Shown: one piece after another, positions 24,187 through 37,000 of the stretch
Layout of the letters: the number at the start of each line of letters is the position of its first letter
Numbering within the stretch: the first letter of the stretch is position 1
Source of the DNA: Arctopsyche grandis
Taxonomy: Eukaryota; Arthropoda; Insecta; Trichoptera; Hydropsychidae
Direction: 5' to 3'
DNA: 64,000 nucleotides
Assembly: GCF_051622035.1 (NCBI RefSeq)
Contig: NC_135356.1
Span: 11,518,079 to 11,582,078 of the forward strand
Translations under genes and position numbers: made by a program
The notes under the pieces: generated by a model
Seen by the model: only the letters and a program-made list of their open reading frames with translations
The model's database searches: none
What the model was told of the DNA's origin: nothing

Positions 24187-24470
24187 TGTAAGGCCACCTT
24201 ACTATTGACATATAATATGTCAGTACCAAACTTATCAATCAACATCGTTCAAATGATGTAATCAAAACAGCCGTGTGGTTTTGTTTTTGCCAGCGCTTCT
24301 TCAAATTCACATATAAAAGCCAGCCAAACATTTATACGTGTTCGAAGTGGCCGATGTTTAATTATTATCAGAAACACAAAGAGTTTGAAAGTTTGCGGAA
24401 TAGTTTCCGTAGTCAACAACGAAGGATGTTTGAAAAATAAAGATTATGCAAAACCACACAACTTTTTTCG
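24187..24470 (+). promoter_or_regulatory. Candidate LTR-like or pol II promoter segment
   Basis: A TATA box (CATATAAAAGCC, near 24310) is followed about 125 bp later by AATAAAG (near 24437). The segment opens TGTAAGGCCACCTTAC. This is the order expected in an LTR, but I could not find the right end with a matching duplication, so a promoter of an unrelated transcript is also possible. Confidence 0.3.
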
Positions 24471-24479
24471 TCGACCCAA

Positions 24480-24684
24480 TACATTCACATGTGGACACGT
24501 TCTAAAAAAAAAGTTTACATTTTTAATAACAATTTTAAATTGAATTTATATATTATAAATTTATCTAGTCAAAGATTTTTATGACAATTTTAAGACTATC
24601 GATTACAATAGAAGATACATTTACGACATTTAAACATTGAAAATAATTTCATTTTACTTACGACATTAAGATAATTACATAAAT

Positions 24685-24744
<60 letters not shown>

Positions 24745-27700
24745 TATATTCATGTTATAGAAAATATGTAGGGTAACTTAATTTGTCAGATACTGCACAG
24801 ATAAAGCTAGTGCTTTTTGAATACTAATTTATTTAAAGTAAATGGTATCCCAAAACTTGTGCACCTTCAAAAAATGTTTTTTTCGAAGATATGCAGCAAC
24901 CCTACAAAAAATTTTTTTTTCCATCAAATTACGTACATTATGGATAAACTATGACCAGATATTGATGAATAAATCAGTATCGTAATACAAATACACAATA
25001 CAAATAGTTACAGATAAACTACGGAATCGATTATTAGATTAGTCATTTAGTTATAATATGTTTAACGTGTTCTGTGAAACAACACTTATCTATATATTTA
25101 ACGGTAACACACATAAATATATTTACGTAACAAAGAGCAGTATATATGTAAAGAGCAATTGATTAAAATAGATGCACATTAACGTTATTTAAAAGCGAGA
25201 TTATACAAATGTATATAACCAGCCTACCATTCGTCCGACGGTAAAGAAAGCTCATCGATGTTCACTCTTTTTAATCACTTCACATTTAAGCGAACATCAA
25301 ACGCCGACTGTCTCAACATGTTGTCTTATTGCTAGATTTAATAAGCTGATAATTAGCTGAAAGTAAACTTCCGATTATCTATGATACATTGGAGACAAAT
25401 AATTCATTAACGAATCTACAGTAAATTTTTGTACATTATAATACAATGAACGTAAAGGGAATTTGTAAGCTCTGTTACTCTAACTTCGTAAACCTCGTAA
25501 ATTCACTCTGTCAAAAACAATTTTTTAAGTTTAGATATGCTATTTTGAATCCACATCTGCGGAATACTTTTAAAACCCATAAAAATGTCAAAAGGTTTCA
25601 AATAGGGGGATAAAAATAATGATACAATATAAAACTCAATATCCCTCCCTCATTCGCACTAATAAAAGCGCGTATTTTATTCCCTTGAAAGTCTCCATAA
25701 ATGTATAAGATATTTACGATTACTGGTCACTAGTACAATTCTAATGTACACATATTGATTTTTACATACCTCTTATGCATTTCACATGGTTTTCGTTTAA
25801 GTCGTCATTTTTTATCTATACATTTGATAGTGCCCAATATAATTTTTAAAATACGCCTTCAAGAGGTGAAAAGACTACTCATGAGTTTTTAAATCAGTGT
25901 TTTTTAAATATGGTAATACACAAACAATTGGATAACATATGCAATTGTGTTTCAAAAGGTTAATTGAGTGCCCAATAAAATGCAGCATCAACGTTCCGCA
26001 ACTCAAAAATAATAACAGCCAAATTACATCCGGATAATCGGTAGTTTACACATTACAATGTAAAAATATGGACAAACGATTACCATTATATAAGTTTGAT
26101 GGCCTATAATGTATATACATTTGTGTGTATAATTATATATATAAAGATATATATTTTTATAATATATAACGACTATTATAATATTTTAAGATTGTATATG
26201 TAAATAATCTGGTTAAATATTTCATCATTATGCGTTTCTATTACTAACATTCAATCTATGTTTATCACATTAAGTCTTTCGAAAAATCAAAATGAAAAAC
26301 ATGAGGTGAGAACAAAAATTCCCGATATTTAAAAATGATACAACTATCACAGCAATGAATGCATTGAGATTGGACATTATTCAGGTCATGAATATGTTTG
26401 TTTATGAGAAAATGAAATGCTAAATTTTACTGCTTATAAACTAGATGTGAAAAATATTGTAAAATCTCACATTTTTTTTAAACTAACTTAACTATGTATG
26501 ACTTTAAGAAACGGTTCATTTTTTTATTTTAAAGGGTAATCATAACATTTCTACTTCTAAATAAATATAGAAGAAGCGGGTTTTGTCTCAACCTTAAACT
26601 ATGCAACATATAAACGATTAATAACATTCAGTGTAAGTAAGTTAAGGTATGGTACTATTATTAAGCTATATTACTATTATTATATTAGTTTCAGGTTTAT
26701 GGATTTTGTTTTATTACACACCAAATACTAAGTTTAATACTTCAAATAAACAACAACGGCTTTTAAGTAGCTGCGTATAAAACTTTTGTAGTAAATTATG
26801 CGGTGCAAACTGCTTATGAAAATAAAATACATAACAAAAAGCGTAACAAGTAAACATACTCAGTTTTTAAACTAACTATTATAAAAACGTTAACATTAAG
26901 AATACACAATAAGTAGTATCATTCATATGAAAAGTCAAACCATTTGTTCATATGAATGATAAATAAATATGAAAATGTTCACAATTTTGTATTTATTCAT
27001 AATATATGTAAATACCGTAACTAATTGAAGCACATCAATTTTAGTTAAATGCAATTAATGCTTAATATATGTATAATGTATATGAGAGAATACTTAATGT
27101 TAATATTATTATTATAATAAAAAAAAGTTTGTAAAAATTCATTAAAATTATAATAAAATCAGGTTGAAAAATCGCTTTCTTTGCGATTATATATTAGAAG
27201 TCAACTAATTTAAGGCATCGAAATGCCATTTTTTATCATACACATACATACTATATTCATCGTGAACACAAATAAAATAAAAAAATCTCACATCGGTGAT
27301 GTATTATATCTATGGAGGGCGGTCCCAAAGAGTACAAGTCAAAAGTAGGAAAGCAAACAATAAAATAAGCCTTACACTAATAATTTCAAATTCTCAAAAA
27401 AGTAGCACTTTTTTGATGTTCCTAATAATCACTTTCTAATGCAGTCATAAATAATGAATTATTTTAAACATTAAAGAATTAAATTAATCACACTTAAATT
27501 GGTAAATTGAGCAACGTAAAAAATAATGACTTGTTTTGTAAAACCAACTTTCGTATTTGATATACGGAATTGATTTGTGATATTTAGAAAATTAATTTAC
27601 ATCGAGGTTTTGTAGCCAGTCCTGTTTTGACCTAAATCTAACTTACGTTCGCCCACCATAGAAGTATGTCGACGCGCTTAGCTCAGACATGTAATATAAA

Positions 27701-28028
27701 TATAGAATAAAGACAAGCTAAAAAGCTAAATAAGAACCAACTCCTCACCAAAATGAGTGATCTTATTTTCAATCGTTCCGTTGTAAATTTCAAGTTAATT
27801 TTTTCGTGTGCATTTAGACAAAATAAGAAAATACAGCTTGATCAACTTGTCCGCTATAGTTATTGAACCGCGTACAATAATTGATCTAGCCAAAAATATG
27901 AACGATCAGAAATACTCGCAAAAAGGCCTACATGCAATATTAAGTGAGGTGATCAAAGTGTCAATATTTAAATTTGCGAGGATTGACAAAGATGCATCAG
28001 CATCCTCGTCGCTCGCATTGTCTGTATG
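24480..28028. other. AT-rich intergenic stretch, PLCG 3' flank
   Basis: Contains a TA run at 24689-24739. The last few hundred bases must include the PLCG 3' UTR. No gene recognised. Confidence 0.5.
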
Positions 28029-31000
28029 TCAAGCGGTGTTTTTAGTGATCGAGATGAAAACGAGCAAAGAAGACAATTCCAGCTCTTCGGTAAAGCCGTT
28101 GCTCAACGGGACACTTCTATATCCTGTTCTCAAGCAGTTGATAGGGAACGTGGCCTGACCTATGAAGTTTGGTTCGCCAAACATATCTTCATCTTCGACC
28201 ACGAATCTCAAGAGTGCGAAGTCCGGATTCGAGACTTCAAATTCGCAAATGTCGTTCCAAATTGGATTGAAACCATTGTCAGCTGAAATTAAAAATTTAA
28301 AATGCATTAATTAACTTTGGACTATAATTTACATGCGTGTATTATTCATTTGTTTTATTTATTTATTGAAAAATCAACAGACATCAGATGTAGAAAATAA
28401 AAATAAATAATAAATGTAATAAAATAAAATAACATCTGAGCCCAATTATAGATTTTTACAAATAACATAAAATGGTACACAGAGACAAAAAAAAGAAAAA
28501 GAAAAGAATAAAAACTAAACCATGACTAAATAGAACAGTAAATAACTAAACATGAAGTGATATAATATTGGATAAAGATTATACCTATATCATAGAAATA
28601 GAAAATGGATCAATCAATCAAGACTCTGCTGATGGCAATCCTGAATTGATGCAAGGAAATACCGAATAGATCAACGTCATTCAGCTCCCCGTTAAAAACA
28701 CGATAAACACGCTGTAGATAGGAATATTTTAGGGAATTGGTTTTGAAAGGATTAAGTGAAAAGAGTGCAACGCGTCTAGAATACCTAACTGGGATTCTGA
28801 AACCAACCTTACTCAGTAAATCGGCACAATCAAGGAAACCATTTACGAGCTTAAAAAATAATGTAGCATCAGTGAGTCGTCGCCTGCCAGAAAGATTGTT
28901 AAAGGATAGGAGTTTTAAAATATCGGGAACAGTAGTGTGGGGGTAGATAGGAAAAAGGTAGCGTAAGGATTTGATACATTTTAGTTGGACTTTTTCAACA
29001 CAATTAATATGAGATATATAAAAAGGTGACCAGATAATTGAGGCAAATTCAAGGTGACATCTTACAAGGGAAAAATAAAGTAATTTAAGTACATGAGGAT
29101 CATTAAAGGGTTTAGTTGAGCGGAGTAGGAATCCGAGAGATTTATATGCTTTATTAGTAATGAAGGAAATATGTTCAAAGTAATCGAGCTTATTATTAAG
29201 AATTACACCAAGATCCTCAATAGAAGAGTTCATACTAACATATTGTCTTGGTGACTAGTTTTACACCAGTATCGTAGTCGGCACCCAAGACTTCCACTTC
29301 AACGAAAGGACTAGCGGTGCCTCTGCCAGATTTGCTGAGGTGACGAGCGCTGATGATCCTCACGTGTACAGTCCAAGGATAGTATTCGTCGCCGAGCGTG
29401 TTCTTGTCGTACGGACTAAAACTATCCAGGAACATGAAGTCCGGACGGAGCACATAGCCGCAGCCACCGTTCTCCTTGAACTTGGCCATGTTGATTTGCA
29501 TCGGCTTATCGGGTGTTTGGTAGTTTAGCGCGACCATCTGCGAGCCGCAGTTCCACATTGGTATCGGATGATAATTAGAGGAGTCAATCCGTTGACCCTT
29601 CGGATACACCCGGCTGAATTGATGTCTGTGGTATTTGAGGAAGAAGCTGTTCTCCTGTTGGCATATGAGCTTCTCTGCTTTCGTTTCGGGGAATGATGAC
29701 ATCTCGCTGAACGTGAATCCCTTGGTTTTCAGGCGCTCTAAGTTGAACGCGACCGATCTGCAGTATATGATCAGGTCGGACATGGTTTTGGCGATTCTCC
29801 AGGCACGCTCCATTTCGCGGTGTTGTAAGGAACGAGCGCTCGCCGTCTGAGCGGCATCTTTGATGGCAGTGTGCCACTCGTAGGCGACTTCCCGTGAGGG
29901 TGCGGCCATGTCGAACGGGGTACACATCAGAGGACTCTGGACTCTCACCACCCATTGAGCAGTACTTCCTGCGTCGTTTGACACCACCAGATCTACCATT
30001 GCACCGACAACGTCGATACTTCCCTTTTGATTGATACCCAGAGCCACATTTTCTCTTTCAGCCCCCTATGGAAATAAAATAGAATAAACAATTGCATTAA
30101 TCATATTTAAATGTACATATGTCTTTCGTGATATATATTAACCCTTTGAATGCTGACCAACGCCGATCGGCGTTTTGCCAACAAGTTCATCAGCCTGAAA
30201 TACGCCGATCGGCGTTCTGTTTTATGTAAAAAATAAACAAGATTACTACCCGCTAAACCTTTCCAGGTAGCATTGAAAAAAAAAAATGCATTAAAAATAG
30301 GTCGTGTAATCCGTGTCAATGTTTATAAAGAATGGTTTACACAGGAATTTCTGAATTTATAACCATAGCAGAATTTCCCGATAGAAATCCCTAACTGCTG
30401 AGTATTTAAGATTGTGGCTTGGCATTTAGATTGTGAGCATTACACATTTTAACAACAATGAAGAAGATGGAACTAGTTTTGGAAAAATACATTCATTAAT
30501 AGACTTCCTTTGTTTATTTTATATTGTTGCAAGACAAACACACCTTTACAAAACTCGAAATCCTCAGCAATCTAAGCTCGTGATCTATGGTTTGTTTGGA
30601 TTAGCTACAATTTTTATACCTGCTTTCTATTGGATTTCTAAATAATTCTAGTTAGAAATGTTGCCGAAATTTTCAGCGTGGTGGGTTTTTAACAGAAAAG
30701 GCGTCAGCACACAAAGGGTTAATAAGTGCTCTACTTGCATACATATTAAAAATTGACGTATGCACTGGCTCACAAAAAAGTATTCAAATACAACCATTAT
30801 GACTAGGCATTCTGATTTCTCGATGAAGACAATTTTTAATGCTTAAGTAGCGACAGCTGTTGCTGCTTACATGAACACCATAAACAATAAGCCTTTTTGG
30901 ATTATTGAAAAAAAAAAGCTTTTAAAAACGAAATTAGCGCTAAATAATTTTGTATTTTGCCGATTCTCTCGCAAAGTGTTTTCTTCTTAGATTACCAAAA

Positions 31001-34000
31001 GGAAGATAAAGTCGGATAGAATATTATTAAAAATTTTTGCCATCCGAATATTTTCGACCTAACAAAAAAGTATGCATATTTTCAAACATCTGGCACAAAC
31101 TTTCGTTTAAACTTACTGGTTATTTTATTACCTAAGCAAAGATGCGAATGCTAGATAATTTTCAACAAATTTTGCAATCAAATACTACAAACCCACCATT
31201 TCTTATGCAGCGGCATAAAAAAAGCTCTTTATGCAAAGCTTTTAAACATATTGGTGCAAATTTAATGTTTAATAATAAAAATTCTAGAGACATCTAGAAA
31301 TTTCTCGAGAAATGAGAATTCTCGATTTGATATTTTTCTCGAGAAGAAACACTAATTATGACTTCGCCAACGATCATTGTTAGCAATTCTCGCCATTTTT
31401 ACAAACAACGATATATCGTTGTTTAGCATTCAAAGGGTTAAGAATCATTATTGTATAAAAATTTGATATTTAATTAAAAAAAAGTCATGCTGATCATACA
31501 TTTAATTCACCGGCGCTCGGGTGATCCACTTCTTGGACGTAATTAGCGGGAAACCATTGCTGACGTTTGCCACCATAATCACCGCGCCACCATCCAGCAT
31601 CGGGTTTGCTAACATTAGTAATGATGGCGTGTTTACAGAATGACAATTCATCATCTTGACGGGCTTTATAGTCGTAGAGAGCCTTAACCATAATCTGTAG
31701 AAAAATTAATGAACGAAACTGGTGACATTCATGCAAATAATAAAACACACGACATTAAAAAATAAATATACATACAAAGATGTAACAAAAGTCCCTATAC
31801 TTAATTAAAAAAAAAAGTCATTTTTTATTTTACAAATTTGAGGAATGCATAAAATTCATAATTTTGGTTTATCAAAAAAATTGATACATCGTTGAGAAAT
31901 TTTATAAAATACACTTTGCCGATTTTTACCGCATACAAGTAGCGTTACAAAATGGCGGCGGAGTGCAGAACGTCGAAGTACATATATAAGAAAAATGGTC
32001 AGAACCGGAGACAATACGGTTTGTGGAGCAGCATATTAATCTTGTGTGCTTTTTGTATGCATCTTTATCGTCCTGCTAAATCTCACAACGACAATGATTA
32101 CACACATCCAATTCATCATATGCGGGTACAAATTCACCTGTTTGCTTAACAAGAGAGAGTTTGATGAATTTATCCTATACCTTGAAGTATCAGATCTGTC
32201 ATTTTGATATTGTTAACCACGTTTACAAGTCACTTGGACGTTCATGTTACTCGTATTGTGTCAACCCAGAAAACAGAAAACATCACAGAAAACAGCAAGA
32301 AAGATAATGCTTTCAACTTAATTTTTTTGTTTATTACAATTTGTTCATAATTTATAGGAAATATAAGTAAAGAGACTTGCTGCACTTTGTATTGTATGTT
32401 ATATATGCATGTATGTATATAAAAGAAACCTTTGACGAGAAAGACGTAGGATCCATGTATCCAGGAGTTCCGTGAATAGAAGAATCATCAGTTGGCTGTA
32501 AAAACATTACATCAAACTGATTAAATTATTTAAATATAGTCGAATGCCTGGCGTTACTCAGGCGTCAAGTCAAAACTCGAAAAAAGAGGAAAAATGAAGC
32601 ATTTTCAGAAAATTTGGTAGTCTTCGGTCTGAGTTAGAGTATTGTAACTACACATATTAAATTAAATGTTTTTTGTTTTGAAAATTATAAATGTACATAT
32701 TTGCATAGCAGACAAACAAACAAACAAGCCAACTGTTTTTATATGATAAAAGGAATGATTTAAAACTTACCATGCCGTTTCTTCTTAGTACATCTTCATT
32801 GACCGGATACCAAAGTTTGATTTTTTTATAAAGTGGATGTTTTTCATAATAAGCGACAAGCTCGACGAGACTTTCAAATTTCACAGTACCGATCGTATAC
32901 AAGCGACCTTCTAATTTTATTCTGCAGTGTTTGATGGTTTTTTCAGCTCTAAATTGAAAAACACAAAAACTCATTAAAATAGACCAATCATGATTTTTCG
33001 AAAGCTGCATAAATTTAATAAAAATATAATATGGTTAAAAGAAACTAGCAGTTTAAATGAAAACACTTAAGTTACCGAAACGAAATGGCAAACGAGCCAT
33101 TGTCTTTTTCGCTGGGTCGCACTAGGAAAGCACCGTCAGAGGGCATGCGTCGCAGCATTTCCTCGGCCATGATACGTGTGGCGTGTGGATGGTACCATTC
33201 CTTGCCTTCGTGTTTGTTAGGTTGTGGTACGGGTTCCTGCAATGTAATCAAAAATTCCTGGAAAAAGAAAGACTGTTATAAAAACTTATTGCGAACTAAG
33301 CGGGTAGTAATATGTATGTATGTGTGTAATATGTACCTGACTTCTCACAGGATGTTGTCTATGATGTGTTATGAGACTGTACAAGCTGTCGAAGCATACG
33401 GAATCGATAAGATAGTACTTAGTGACTCCTTTGTCATGCTTCAACCGAATGCGGCAATGGTTGACTTTACCTTGGCGCCAGAATGACAGGCAGTAATCAC
33501 CAACGAACGTTACGCTTTCTCTGACCAAGAAGGTGCCATCACCTAGATAAGAATGAGCGTGCAATAAGTTTTCCGCTTCTTTCCGATTGCCAGCGAGTTT
33601 TCCATGGAACCAGCACTCTCCGAAGTGCAGCTCGTCTTGTGGAACATCGTTGTTGGGTCTTTCTCTATCGCTTTCACTATCGCTGTCCACTTCACCTTCA
33701 CCCGGTGGGCGGTAATTGTCGATGTAGAATAATTTGTTCTCGGTGAGAACGATCAGATGCGGATTCCATTCTTTGTCGACGGGATCTTCCAAGAATAGCA
33801 CGCCATTTTTGATAGACGTGCGCAGATCTAAGTCGCGGCCTTCCTCAGCGCGCAATGCAAAAGAACTCTCGTCGGCACCATCGGGTAACTTCTTATGTTT
33901 CAATATTATTCTACGTTTCAATTGCGCGGGAGATGGTAGGCAGTTTTCGTTCTTCTCGAACGGTTGCATCAGCAGCATGTCTCCAAACACTTCTTGCAGC

Positions 34001-37000
34001 AGAATTGCCATTTTGCGTTGCTGTGGAAGGGAGCAATTGTCTTCTATGGAGAGGATCAAAGGATATTCTGATTTTACGAAAGCGTGTTCTTTTATGACGC
34101 GCAACACGTCCATTAATTTGATTTTCGTAGTCAACGTATGGCCATGGTATATGAATGGTGTACCGTCGGGACCGTCCCAACAATCTAACTCAATGCAACG
34201 ACAGCCCGCTCGTAAGCACCTAGCGTAAGCTTCGACTGAAGATTCACTTGAAAATTGATCTCCAGTTAGGTATCTAAAAATTAAATTATTGTTAGTTGTA
34301 ATTAAAAAAAATTAATAGAAGGAAAGTCTCAATAAATGATTACGTATTATGGGAAGAAGAAATCCAGTAATGAGAGAGTGGTCTTGTCATATCTTGTGTG
34401 ACGGTGTTATTCTTGTCATCCCAAACGCTATTTTGTTTTGAAAATAGATATTCTATAAACTGAAAAATTTATTCAATGAGTTTCAAAAGTACATATAATA
34501 AAAACAAAAAAATTATATATAGAATGAAATCACAATTTTTTTGATTACAAAAGAAAGTTTCAAATGTACGATTTCTTCGACATCAGTTAATCTAATATAT
34601 TACATATATAATTTCGAAAGAGACTTTGTATGTAAGTATTTTTGGATTCAAATAAATTGAATAAAAAAACAAATGAATATTTACTATTAGATTTACGCCG
34701 TTTATATTACAAATACTAAGTGAAGCCGGGTAAAACAACTAGTTTATAATATACTAGTGTTTTTACCCGTCTTGCTCGGTATTTGTAATATAAACCGCTT
34801 AAACATGGCTAATCTAATATTAAACGGTTTATTTAATTTATTTGAATATTCATTTGTTTTTCTACAAATCAACAATAGTTACACACAAAGTCTCTTTCGA
34901 AATTATATATTAGATATAATAAATATCATCACATCAATTTGAGAATCTTTTTGCTATAGATTTTTGAACTAAAATTATAGATGAAGAAAAGGAGGATAAA
35001 AATAATTCCTTTAAGTTCAAATCAAAATGATAAAGATTATAGAGAAATCCTGCTTGTGATATACTCTTCGCGTTTGAAATAAGACGAATGAAATGAATAA
35101 AGCAATAAAGGAACACAATTTTGAGTACTAAAAATCACAATTTTTCTTAATATTTGATAAAACAATATTTTTGTAATTAAAAAATGGTGTTAATAGGTAT
35201 AATTAAACAGTAAAACTAAAGCTGTATAATACCTCTGAAAGAGATAAACAAGGTTCTTGAACATCACGTTGAGGATCTGATAAGTAATCTCTTATATAAG
35301 AAGATACCTCGGCGTCACTATTACCCATGAGGTCGCCTTGCTCCAGTAATAGAAAATTTTTAAACTCCTTAAAAGAAACCATCTTACTGTTGGATGAATA
35401 CAGCATATGTTTATCAAAAATGTCATGTACATTCTAAAAAAAGAAAAGGAAATTAAAATAACAAAACCGATGCATTTTTGGTTAGATGACCACTTACAAA
35501 TAATTATACATACATTTTCGTCAAAAATTACTTTACGGTAAAATGCAACAAAGTCGTCGAATCCTATTTCACCTCGTTTACGGGTGTCAACTTCTTGAAA
35601 CATATCCCTGAGCTTGTTTGTAGATATCTTGCAGTTAATTTTGGGCAAGAAGCTTTTAAGGTCTTTTAAAGAGATCCTGAAATTAACAATACACAATATA
35701 TTAAATTACATTTAAAACAAAAAAATCTCATCCGTATCAAGGAAAAGTAAACATCATATACAAACTTACATCTCCCTGCCGTTTTCCATAATGTAAAATT
35801 CACGTCGTAGCCATCTATCAATCTGAAGGGGATAAGACGAATTAATTGCACATTCAACTAAATGTTTCAAACCTTTGATCCATATCTCGCATTCATGTTC
35901 GGATAATGCTGAAAAATAATTAAAAACTTGCCATCTTCTATTTCGTAGATATATGTACAGTGTGCATCAATAGGTTTTGAATGTTCTGTGCGCTATCCGG
36001 CATCACAGATAGCGTTCGTCAATGTATGCAAGAATGTATTGAGCTCATTAATATATCAATCAATTTGGTATTCAAAACTTTAGATTCGTACGAAATGGTA
36101 TATAAATATAGATTAGTAAAATAAAAGACAACTACGTCGAATAACATTATGCCACAAAGTAATTTTTTAATGATAATGTCAATCAAATGAGTTCTATCAG
36201 ACGTCAGGCAAATCATAAGACATTGTTGGTTATAACCAGGCTGTGGAATTGGAGTTGCGGAGTCATAGAAGTCGTAAAAATGCAACCGACTACATACTAC
36301 TCCTTTTTATTATTTTTTTTTAATTAATAGTAATATGGTATGTGTTCGCTTAAAGCCTTCAAATTTATTGAAGAAAATCCATTAATAAATTGAAATGTAA
36401 TAATTTCTTTATAAAAATCATGAATTTAAATTACGTTATAAATAAAATCGTTGAATTGCACGTATTTTGATCATTTTTTTTATTAAATTGATTTTTTTGT
36501 GTATGAAATTCCTGTCTCCCTCACGGGACCGAAAGTGAAACGCCCAAAAACGAAAAAAATATCGGGAGGCAAAGATCGAAAATCGAAAGATCGAAAAAAA
36601 GGGTGCACGGTAAACGGTACTATGTATCTGTATCTTCTAATGTATAATTTGGAAAGAGACTTTGTATACATGTATGTATGTATCCTTGGTTCATCGTCCG
36701 TAGATCGGTGACGTCATCGAACACATGATTCGATTTATTTTTTTTTCGATTCATAGACGCCGATTTGATTTTTTTCGATTCAATGGATTCACCCCCGCGG
36801 GGGCGCAAGAGGTGTAGTTTCATGGGGCCCCGCCAGGGTCACCACAGGGGGCGCAGCCCCAAAGGCGGCCCAGGGGGGCGCATCCGTCATCGAACAAATG
36901 ATTCGATTTATTTTTTTTTCGATTCATGGGCGCCGATTTGATTTTTTTTCGATTCAATGGATTCAAAGTCTCAGCGGGGGCGCAGCCTTATTGGGAGCAG

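Noticed and set aside
31952-32149. 65-codon plus-strand frame with a good ATGGCGGCGG start inside a PLCG intron
   Set aside because: No domain and opposite to the host gene; AAAATGGCGGC may instead be a YY1-type site, but one motif is not enough to call.
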